Below, piece by piece: positions 24,701-36,700 of a stretch of 64,000 nucleotides of DNA. The DNA is from Luidia sarsii (taxonomy: Eukaryota > Echinodermata > Asteroidea > Paxillosida > Luidiidae): the NCBI GenBank assembly GCA_949987565.1, contig OX465119.1, positions 6,918,694 through 6,982,693 of the forward strand, given 5' to 3'. A program made the translations under genes and the position numbers. The notes beneath the pieces are model-generated. The model ran no database searches, was not told where the DNA came from, and saw nothing but the letters and a program-made list of their open reading frames with translations. Numbering within the stretch: the first letter of the stretch is position 1; every line of letters starts with the position of its first letter.

Positions 24701-27700
24701 TGATTATGTAATAGTGCCCCAACTACTGATACATTTGTACACTGTACAGTGTACTTCTACAGTACTTCCCATAGTACAGTGTAGTAGCCTCTTATCAGCC
24801 ACTATCAAAATAAATAACCAGGACCTGTAACTAGAGAGCCTGTAGAGAGAATCCCTGGACTTTGTGAACAGGGTAAAGTTATAACAGAAAACACTTGGTT
24901 CACTATATTTTGGGGGCATTACCAAATTCCATGCAGTTCGTCTTTAATCATTCAAAATTTTATTTTACCAAGCACTATTAGGAGTATTGATAGTATAATG
25001 TTTTGCTAAAATGTTGCAAGTTCATTTGTCATATTATTTTAAAAGCTTGTATCACACTTGTAATAGCACAGGCTGCAGCCACCATGGTAGTGGTACAGCA
25101 AAAAGCAAGGGTCCTGTGTGCTAAAAAGAAATAAGTTAACAAATCACAAATCTGAGTACTGTGAAGGCAATCCACATAACTATGCAAAAATGAGGGTCCC
25201 TTGTCATTAAACATCACGATTCAGATCTAAAAAAAATTGCACCAATTTATGTTAAACATTACACCGTAGACAACCCTTGCTGACAGTGACACATGACAAT
25301 GCTTAAAGTATAACAAAAACCCAATATGCCCTTATTACACCTATTGCACAATGCACATCAGCATTTTAATGCTTCCACTTGGAGAAGCATGTTTCCAGAA
25401 CAGGAAACTTGAAAGATGTCTCCAAAATAGGAAACATATACTCCAAAACTCCTAAATGTTTCCAAAACAGAAAACATTTAGAGCGTTTCAAAAAATGGCA
25501 ACACTATGGAATTTTTCCTGAACAGGAGACATTCTTATAGACTGGCAAATACGTTTTCTATTCAGGAAACATTTCATTTACATGTATCAGGTGGTTTTAC
25601 GTGTGATATTTGATGAGCTATATCTTGAGATAACGATATGTATAATGATGATGCCCCTACTCGCAATACACTCATAATATAGGTGAATTAATATATCCAC
25701 CAAGATAATTTGCGGTCAGACCTAAAACAATTGCACCAATTGACGCCTTGCTGACAATGCTCGAAGTATTAAAAAAAGGGGGTAAAAGGCCCTTATCACA
25801 CCTGGTGCACAATGCACATCAGCATTTTAATGCTTCCACTTGCAGAAGCATGTTTCCAGAACAGGAAACTTGTAAGATGTCTCCAAAACTACCAAATGTT
25901 TCCAAAACAGGAAACTTTTTAGAGGGTTTCCAAAAATGGCAACAGTATGGAATGTTTCCTGAACAGGAGACGCTCATATAGACTGGCAAATACGTTTCCT
26001 ATTCATGAAACATTTTATTTCATATATCGGGTGGTTTTACTTGCAATATTTGATGAACTATATAATGAGATAACGATATATAACAATGATGCCACTATGT
26101 GCAATACACTCTTAAAAGGTGAATTAATATATCCACCAAGAGAATTTGAGGTCAGCTGTGGCAGTCTCTACTGTAGATATGGTAATTTGAATTTTTCATT
26201 GTCCAAAAAAAGTATGTAAAATGCATGAAATATTAAAAAAATATGTTTTTCAATTGCACAAATGCTCAAGGAAGGTAATTCAATCACAATTTTTTTAGAG
26301 AAAATCTATTTTACAAAATAATAAAGAAAATATGGTTTTAGTGATTTGCATCCTATTTTGGAATGTTTCCTGATTAGGCAATGGACTGGAGGCAATGATG
26401 CACCCCCATTGGCCTCGCCAACGAACAAAATCATTTACATCGAGGCATACCATAACTGTACCTATCCCATACAGCCATACCTCAGAACCCATTCCCAGCC
26501 AGTGAAACATCTCAAAGAGGTCTAGTCCGGGCACCAAGAGGGGAGGGGCCTCATTGATGACAAACTTAATTATGATTTTGGTGCCTAAAACAAAACCAGG
26601 AAGGAAAGGGCTCCAGTACCCAGAAGGTGAGATTTACATCTCACACGGCCCAAAAGGCGCCCCTACCAGCCCAACCTACCAAATCCATTTGACCCATCGA
26701 ATTAGGAGCACCTGCCTTAACAAGAATTTCTTGTTTATCAAAACCCTCGTTGATAGAGGAGATGACGAACAAATAATAAGTCTGTAATACAATAATAAGA
26801 ACTGAAGGTAGCAAGACAATGTCCCTTTGATCCTGCAGTCACGCTTTTGTGGGCTGCAGTTTGCACATGAGGCTCCCATAATAAAGAGAGCTATAACCCA
26901 AAATTGCAGTTTGGCAGGGACAAATATATCATTGCTCAAGGCAGCATGCAAAAATGACAGCTGCAGGGGAGAGCTGGTGTGGGTAGAAAGAGAGCAGGAG
27001 CAGCCCAAGAGCCCCCAACCCAAATGTCGTTAGCCACCCCATGACCGGTATTGCCACACTGGGACATTGCCACAAAAACCCAATTGCCCCTCAAAATCTA
27101 CAGCACATGGCTGATATTAGCCAGGGTTCCACACTAGCAATTTTTTGTACTTGCCCTTCGGGCAAGTGAAATTATCACTTTTCATATTTTTACTTGCCCG
27201 AATGGAAAATCTACTTGCCCGAAAATGAAAATAAAAGAAAACATTAAAAAATCGAAGTTATCAATTTAATCTTAAATCACTTAAGCCTTTCAATAACATT
27301 ATGAGTTTGCTAAAAGCTGTGATTTATTATAATTCAAAATTTTCAAAACCCATAGTCATTATCAGGGTTCTCCCAAGGATCTTTGAAAAAGTATGGGGCT
27401 TTTGGCTCGAAGTCCACTCGAAGATAAGTTACTTCCGTAGCACATTTTCCATAATTATTTAGTCTAAGTAATTTTCAAATTTATATTGTTTTCACCGTAC
27501 GACCGTAAAGGCTGTGGGTTTCATGTCAACTCGCTCCGCGCGGAAAGCCTATCCCGTTACTTACAACCAAAACAGACCGTTGAGGAAGGAAGATTGGACA
27601 CGAAAAAAAAAAGTACTCTACAACTTGTACTGGTCCACCCTGCGTGTTTGGGCATTACCAAAAAAATAATGTACCCTACCATATCCAATCGTTAATCTAT

Positions 27701-30700
27701 TTATCTGTCCGTGAAAAAAAAACCAAGATTCAATTCAATGCAGTGGCTATTGTTACGGCAGCCGTAACGCAACTTCCATTTTCTATAGTTACAGCACTGC
27801 AACTGCGCAAGCGCGAGGACACATGCCAGATCGAACCACGCCGAGTGTACACTGACTTTGGAAGCGCGATGTTAGCTGGTCGTCGTGCTTGATCTTGATT
27901 TGTTGCATTTGCATGATACATTCGTCATTATTTATTGCCACTGTTTAATTAAAGAAAATTACAACGTTGATTTATAAGTATAATAGTTTTTTAATTTGTA
28001 TAGTGGTCTTTTAAACCTCCCTCAAATCGAATGACTTCTCGTATTTTCTGCCGCCACAGCACGCACGCGAAGTCAGTACATGTACAGTGCATCGCTGACG
28101 ACTTTGTTAGGGACCCGTATTGCTTTAAGACAAGCAAAATATGTGCCTACAGCTTGAGAATTTACCATGTTTCTTGTGTCTGTACTGAGCTTGAGGCGGC
28201 GCTGCCTGTGCATGTGGGGTTTAATACCCCATGCAACAAAATCTGGCATGTCCTCACGCTTGCGCAGTTGCAGTGCCGTAACTATAGAAAATGGAAGTTG
28301 CGTTACGGCTGCCGTAACAATACCCACTGCTTCAATTCAAATCTTTGTTCAAGTCTCGGAATACAAAATCGGGAACAGGATCGTGGTGCGAAGACTGGAA
28401 AGTCGCTGTTTACAACGCACGTGCGGCATGCTTTCTCTATCCTCAATGGTACCCGGCTTTCCAATTCCTATACGTATGAACGCATGGGCGAATGTTTACC
28501 AGCGAACTGGACCAAAGCAGTGTGCAGTGTGCAGTACATGTACATGTACAGTACAGTACATGCAAATGTATTGTAAATGTACATGTACAGTACAGTACAT
28601 GCAAATGTATTGTACATGTACATGTACAGTACAGTACATGCAAATGTATTGTACATGTACATGTATGTACATCGTGCGCACGGCCGCCATACAGTACACT
28701 GTAGCGGTGCTGGATACAATCTGTGCTCGCCGATCGCGTGCGCTCGATTGTCAGCAGACGCAAAAAGCTTTGCTTTTTCGGAATAATAATCGTAACAATG
28801 CGAAAAATATCTACATATAATTGGCTCATTTTGGGCAAGGACTTTGAATATTTCAATAATGTAACTATCAAAATTTTACTTGCCCGATCGGGCAAGTAAA
28901 TTTGAACATCTGAACATTTTACTTGCCCGACGTGAAATTTTGCTTGCCCCGGGCAAGCGGGCAACCGGGAAACCGCTAATGTCGAACCCTGTATTAGCTT
29001 TTGAACATGGTCACCAAAATCCGGGCAATTCAAGGGGCTAGGCCATGCTTTGCGCAAGGGGGGGGGGGGCTGCATTTTTTACCAATTTGAGCGCAGAGAA
29101 TCAATCAATCAATCAAAGAAATTTATAAAGCGCCTAAATCAATAAAAGTTTGTTCTAAGGCGCTAATGAGGCACTGGAATGAAGAAAATTATTGATGGTA
29201 TGTGTCCTGAAACTGATGGGCTTTCAGAAGAGTCTTGAATGTATGCGGTGAGGTGGTGTCCCTGATGTATTCCGGAAGTTGATTCCAGGTTCTGGGACCG
29301 TATGCAGAGAAAGATCTATCAGCAAAGGACACACGATGAGTTCTGGGCTCAAGAAAATGCACTGAGCGGGATTATCAAAGTCGTCGCTGTTGAGGACTAA
29401 TTTTGAGCATATCTGTGATGTAATCAGGAGCTTGTTTCCAGTAAGCTTTAAACATGAGGATGAGGACCTTGTACCGTATATGTTCCTTTGTGTGATGGGA
29501 AGCCAGTGAAGGTCGATATGTTCAGGAGTAATGGAATCAAATTTCCGTTTGTTGAATATTATTCTGGCTGCAGATCGCTGCACATTTCCAAGTCTATTTT
29601 TCTGTTTCTGACTTATACCAATCAGGAGGCTATTGCAGTAGTCCAGTCGTTATGTAAGCAGGGTGTGTACTGCCAATTTTGTGGCCTCAACAGTCAGCAG
29701 TTTATGAACCCTACTGATGTTGACGAGGTGGTAGTTTGCAGCTCTAATAATGCTGGACACCTGAGCTGACATAGTCATCCCAGAGTCAAAAATGACCCCA
29801 AGATTCCTGATCGAATTTCCTTGGACAGGGATTTCAACTCCGGAAACTTTTTAAGATGACAGGTTGAACTTTGCAAGTTGAGCCCTGAAACCAATGACTA
29901 GTACCTCAGTCTTGTCGGCATTAAGTTTCAGGAAGTTAGATGACATCCAGTTTTGCACATCCTTGATGCACTCCTCCACTTTAGACACTCCCTGTACGAT
30001 CTTGACAGGTGTAACAGGACAAACTGAAGTGTAGATCTGTGTGTCGTCGGCGTACATTTGAAATTCCATGCCATGTCTGCGAATGATGTGACCAAGAGGC
30101 AGGTTATAGATGATAAATAAGAGCGGACCAAGCACTGATCCCAGGGGAATTCCAAGTTTTAAGTGCTGTGGTGTTGAGAGCTCACGATTGATGCGTGTTT
30201 GTTGTGTTCTTCCAGAGAGATATGGTGTGAACCACTTCAGTGGAACATTGTGCACTCCAAGGAGCCTTTCCATCCGGTCTAGCAGGACTTTGTGGTCGAT
30301 GGCGTCAAAGGCTGCACTCAGATCAAGCAAGACAAGAATACTAATTCCCCCCTTCTCCATGACCCACAGGATATCGTTATGAACCTGAAGGAGGGCCATT
30401 TCAGTGCTGTGGAAGCACTTATATGCAGACTGAAGGGGCTAGTGGAGATGATGTTCATTCATGTAGCCCATCAGCTGCTTAGCAGCAACCCTTTCGAGCA
30501 CCTTAGACAGAAATGACAATGAGTGTTGTGGTCTAGAGTTGACTTCTTGAGCACGTGTGTAATCACGGCAGATTTCAAAGAAGGTGGTATAACTCCTGAT
30601 TTGAGCGATAAGGTTTGCATGGTGAGGATAGCAGGATAATTAGGTTTGCGGTGACACCATGTAAATTCTCTTTTGTGAGTAAGTGTGGTTCTGAAAAGAA

Positions 30701-33700
30701 CCGGAGGAACACGACGTTTCAGCAGTCTCCTGAAGACGAACTGAATACACTGTTCGAAACGTCGAGTTCCTCCGGTTCTTTTCAGAACCACACTTACTCA
30801 CAAAAGAGAATTTACATGGTGTCATTGCAAACCTAATTACAGTGTATCCCAATTCCACAAAGTGCCGAGTATCACGATCGTCAGGAACATCAAGGTGAAG
30901 ATTCAGGTCACCAACTTTTACAAGATATCCTTTGGCTACCAGCAAGTCTTGCATCACTTCTTCAAATTTATCAAAGATAATTGTCGAGGTTAGGCGATTC
31001 TTCACAGTGGGAGGGGGTCTGTAGATGACAACAAGTGTAAAACACTTAGTCCCTGTAGAGAAGTCAACATCACAGTATTCGAAACTCCTGATGTTCCGAT
31101 CAGTTGGGTTTGCAGACTTAGAGACAACTTGGATGTTGTTCTTATACAGGACAGCAATCCCCCCATGAGGATCCTCACCACCACGTGGAACATTAAAAAG
31201 ATCATAGCCGGGTTGTGTTAATGCTTTGATATAGAAATCATCAGTTTCATTACCAGTGAACCAGGTTTCAGAGAGCGAATATCAGGGATGCCAGACTTCC
31301 GGCAATTGCCAGAATTCCGGCTTTTTCATTTCTTCGGAAAAAACCTCCGGCCGTCGGCATTTGTGGTTTGGAACGACAATAAATACATGAGACTTTACCG
31401 CAATACCATTCATTCATACAGCGCTTTCCTACATGCCTGCCGCGCAATGTGTAGTGTACAACGACTCGATTTACAACGACTCGGTGTTCACCCCATTATT
31501 ATCCCAATCTATGTTTGGTTTCGGTAGTAAAATAAATTGTATTTTTTTGTAGCGTAACCGTCTCGCAAATACTTCTGGAAGGTCCGATCAGTCTTGAGTA
31601 GCGCAGCGTGATCGTAGTCGTATGCAGCCATGTGGCCGCTGTGCACGTGCACTGTGCAGTACATGTACATGTACACATGTACTGTACATGTACGTGTACA
31701 TGTACACTGTATTGTACAGTGTGTGCAAAGACGTGTTGTGTCATGTCACATGTGCCGCGCGTAGGCTGGTTTCGGCCCTACTGCTCATGTAGTATCGCTA
31801 TGGCTTTACCTAGAGGCGGAAAACACACCTAGACTTGCCAACCTTGCTTACGTTGCGAAGTGAAATCGGTCATAACTAAAATTGTCTCCGAATGTTGTTT
31901 CCGTGTAGTTTCCCTTCGTTATTAATTTTGATAGTGGTATGAATAGAAAGAAGAGAATACAGGCTTCAATTTGAGGGTAAAATTTACAAATTTGGACGGC
32001 GGTCGAAAAACGCTAGTTTGACTTTTTTTCTCCATCATTTTGGCTCGATCTACCGCGGCCGCATGGAGTGATTTTGCAATTTTCAACTTCCGATATCTCA
32101 AGAAATGAATGAAAAATCCTTCTCAAATTTTCTAGAATTCTAGAAAATACACTTTGGTTGACCGCGAAACTTGAAACATCGCTAGTATAACTTTAATAAA
32201 CATTAGTTTATTAACTTTATTTGTTAGAAAACAACTGTATGGGCTGGCGGAAGTTTACTAACCATTGCACACGTACCGAGTGCGCACACATTCAATTCAA
32301 ACATGTACACACACAATGTACATTATTCTTCAAGTTTTGTTGTTCACTTCACTTGTTTATTAATGATTTATACACTGGACGTGACTAACAACAAACTTGC
32401 AGTAAAGTTAATTTGATTAATTAATTAATTAATTTCATTTGATTAATTAATTTCATTTAACTGTACATGTAATACAAGTTTTGTTGCTATCATTTTGACC
32501 GCAGTCCCTAATCGCGAGGCTTCGTTCATGAGAACGACTTCTTGTTGGTGAAATTTGAACCACCACTAAAGTACCCTACAGTAGCTATAACACTGATTGT
32601 ATGTATATATCAGCTGGCCACCTCCGCCGAGCGGCTTCCCTGGGCCCACGTCGCTTTGACACCGCCGCTCCCGAGAGCAACACCTGTACACGGGCCAAAG
32701 ACTGCGACTGCAACCTGCAGTCGACATGAACTGTGCTACTGCAAGTACAGTACAGAAGGGCCGGGGCTGCGACATTGCAGGGCACAAGTCTGAAGAACGG
32801 CATGGCGACGACACTGCTCACCTAGTACTACACAGGACACGTATCAGAGTCCTGAAGCCGACGTGGACTCGGTCAACTCCGCCTGTGGAGCTGGGGGACG
32901 ATTGCTGGGACCATACCATGGCCTGCGACTGTCTCACAGCTATTTCCCCAGGAAACCACTCATTTGCCTTAGTGTTGACGCTCGCTGGGCATCCATATAC
33001 GTCAGCGAAAGTTATGCCGAATGCTCTAAAAAGAACAGGTTTTTTTTAAAATGATTTCCAATATTTCTCCTTACCAAACAAAAAAAATATGCCGGCAGCA
33101 ACGGCGAGACGAAAATTGACCGCTACCGCGCCCAATTGGGCTTATGTCCCCGTACGTCCAAAGGACGGCCATTTATTTGGCATTTGAAGTGTGTGAATGC
33201 TCCACAGAATAAAAATTGGGTTTTTTTATCCTACAATGCACTCCTCAGGCTGTGACGGACAGGAAGTGCCATTCCTTTCTGAATGGGCCACCCTCCAGGA
33301 CACGTACAATTTAACCACAATTGGGTAGATAGTTTTTGCCTTGCAATATGTTTGTGTCTGGACACAAGAAAAAACAACTTGTTTTTGAATCGCAATTCAA
33401 ATCATGAAAATTAGCAGAGTAAAAGGCCCCTTTAAGTTATCATAACTTGATGTCATTTGTCACATGAATTGCTGCATAATTAGTGGATGATCAAGGGATA
33501 GCACACTGCCACACTCGACAGGATGCTTGTATGTCCCTCAGACCAATGGTTGGTGAAATCGACTTGAAGTCCATATTGATTAAATTGGTTTGTGAGAGAA
33601 ATCACTTACTATATAACAAAATGTGCTCATTGGTAAGCCTATTTTGCATGTTACATGAATTTCTGCCTTAATTTGACTAACCCTCTGTAAGCAATGCTAC

Positions 33701-36700
33701 CATTCACAGGAAATATTTCACTATGGATTCTATGAAATTAGGTTCTATACTGTATATACTACATACCTGTACTATCAAGTATAAAAGTTATTGGTCTTTT
33801 CACACTACAATGATGTCTTGAAAATTTCCCGGTAAATAGAGATGGATGTTTTCACACTACAGTTACTTACCCCGGCATTTCCCCAGAGAATTGCATAACC
33901 TTCGGGATTCGCCATCCCTGCTTGGGAGCAGGGATAAGCAAAACCTGGGTTATGCCTATTTTCTAATCTTAGGGTTGGGTGCTATGATAAAACCATGGAA
34001 GATCAGTCAACCAAGTCAATAAACAGAGGGACCTGCCAAAATACCAAATAATTAGGGTTTTGCACTGTTTGTAAGAGTTAACATGGTTCATATTTAATGA
34101 GACTTAAGGCTTTGCATGGTGGGTGAATCAATATAGGAAGGTTTGCGGTGAACACCATGTATCAGGTCTCTTAAAGGAAGAGGTATGGTTCTGAAAAGAA
34201 CCTGAGGGTAACTCGACGTTTCGACCAGTATGCTCTGGCCGTCATCAGGAGAATGTCTTGGGATCGGTGGTGGAACTCCTTATGTGGTTCATATTCCTAA
34301 CAGTGCATGATGCTAAGTTTGACCTTTACCTCAGTTGAGTTACTGTGGTCACCGCAATTCCCGCAAAAACTAATAGGTAGTAAATTGACAGAGCAAAACT
34401 CAACACAGGTGTGTCATGCTTATAAAGCTTTTGTAACAGACTGTTTAGAAATTTGACAATAGTGGTGCACTCATATGGAAGGACATTAATAGGCAGGACA
34501 TAGTGGCTACTTAAAGCAGAAATAAATGATAGCAAATGTAAATATGCAAATGCAGCAAATCTGTAGATAGGTATTTATTTGTTCATAATACTCTTGCTAC
34601 ACATCTTAGTGATTTGACTATGATGCACTATTCAATGTCTCCATTAATTGCATTTTATGTTTGCTTTTATTTGTGGAAACCTGACCTTATTACTCAGTCT
34701 TTATGCAGATTGAACAATTGGCAAGGAAAACTTTGACTGGACCGGGACTTGAACCCGAGACCTCTGGACTAATGTACCAGTGTTTATGCAGAATTAGATG
34801 GACGTTGATTATAGTCATTTGCCATACACATTTTTGCAGGTTTTAGATTCTATGAAAAAGGAATTGCGTCAGGAAGAAAGCCGTTCACCAAAGTTTGATG
34901 AGAAGATTGAGCTATCTCAGGTTGGTTTAAGTAGCATAAGGACATACATGTATTATTCTTTGTTCAGTAAACATGTACACATATCAGCTTTTGCAATGCT
35001 TTCAGCAAGTAAGCAATTGATACCACTATACCAGTGTTTCAAATCCCATGTGTTCTCTTTTTTTACTATGCAGTTGTTCATGTAAAAATTATGTAATGTA
35101 TTGTGTTCTGCTCCCAGAAATATCCCTAATCTGTACCTTGACTAAGGCCCAACATGCGTCATTCCTCATGTAGCTTGACTAAACACTTGCATAATCCAGT
35201 GTTATTTTTATATACACCTTGAAAGTTGGAATCCATCAGTATTCTGATGAAGGACAGGGCACTTGATATGTAGTCCTGAGCATTGAGTATGGGCTCTTTT
35301 TGGTACCACACTTGCTCACCAAAGACATACAGTGTAGTATCACTGCAAAACTGCTTACATTGTTCAGTATACTCACAAAATCTTCTCATCAGCAGGCAGT
35401 TTCTAGTTTGAATATTAATAAACACAATTCATGTCATTTTTGCATTGTTAATTTGCTTGTCTTTTATATTAGGCAAAAGTAGAAAGGGCGGAGGATCATT
35501 TTCGAAATCTTCAAGACAAGTTGACCGAACTTGGTGAGAAAATCAAACAGCTACAGCCACAACATGCCATGGCAAAGTCAGAAATGGATAAGGAGAAGAA
35601 AAAGGAGCGGGACCTTGAGGTACAGTCTGCATTTTGACATACATGCATGTCACCTTTGCTGTGCTTTATATAATTTTTTAATGATAATAATAATGAACTG
35701 CATTTGTATAGCACATTATGAATCAACAATTCCTCAATGCGCTTTACAAAAATAAACTTAACCTGAATCAAATTTCACACATTAAAATTCACATTAAAAA
35801 TCCTGAAGAATAATATTAATAACACAATAGTAAATTAAACCAGACAGGTATAGTGGTTAAAAACAACGCACAGTAGTTCGACACAATAATAAAGTATAAT
35901 CAACAAAGATAAAAACAAGCATTAGAACAATGAAAAACCATCAGCAAGCTTAACATTTAAATATTCCAGTGCAAGTGATATTTTGATTACCCGGTAAAGC
36001 ATTCAAGACTTAAAAAGTTGCATTTTAAGTAAGGATTTGAATCATTGCATTGACACTGCACATGTGGCTGTCAGTGGGAGCTCATTCCACAGGTTAGAAG
36101 CAGCGGCTGCAAATGATCGATCATCGTATGCAGTAGATGTTCTCACTTGTTTCAACAAGCATTTGGCACCAGATCTTAATGAGTGTGTGGGCTTGTGTGC
36201 TCAGTGTGAAGCTCAGAGATGTACTTTGGCACTAACCAATGATTTGTATGCCCTAACATTAATCATTAGGTTTGAAGCAGTTTTCACCTTTCATTGGTAT
36301 TCTTTGTCATGACCCACTTTATCTGGCTCAAAAATGAGAAGACCCACATCTGACCAGACTCGTATGATATCACCCACACCTGACCAGACTCATATGACAC
36401 CACCCACACCTGACCAGACTCATATGACACCACCCACACCTGACCAGACTCATATGACATCACCCACACCTGACCAGACTCATATGACACCACCCACACC
36501 TGACCAGACTCATATGACATCACCCACACTTGACCAGACTTATATGACATCACCCACACCTGACCAGACTCATATGATATCACCCACACCTGACCAGACT
36601 CATATGATATCACCCACACCTGACCAGACTCATATGACACCACCCACACCTGACCAGACTCATATGACATCACCCACACCTGACCAGACTCATATGACAC

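Larger units (their letters stand above)
29095..31280 (-). mobile_element. L2/CR1-type LINE, degenerate, endonuclease and reverse transcriptase remnants
   Basis: Read on the minus strand. An APE-type endonuclease remnant (about 31275-30840) shows SETWFTGNE, VIYRPPP and GDLNLHLD in two frames. After a hairpin insertion the reverse transcriptase continues (30640-29851) with DLSAAFDAIDH, GIPLGSVLGPLLF and the catalytic YADD in YADDTQIY. A C-terminal AARIIFNKRKF ... DLHWLPI block lies near 29583-29500. The 3' tail is an AATC/GATT microsatellite at about 29098-29115. The start of the RT and the end of the endonuclease are missing, and frames are broken, so it is dead. Clade assignment is by eye (L2, CR1 or Rex-like). 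Confidence 0.85.

Noticed and set aside
24192..24722. Open frames of 100-176 codons over 24.2-24.7 kb
   Set aside because: They read a tandem array at the end of a hAT-like element.
8209..26392. A single large element bounded by CATTGCCTAA-like sequences near 8209 and 26389
   Set aside because: The ends match only over about ten bases, no target duplication is visible and the interior is a patchwork of independent insertions.
32542..33049. Overlapping open frames of 60-107 codons in a GC-richer stretch
   Set aside because: No start or splice context, no recognisable domain, and frames open on both strands, as expected from composition.
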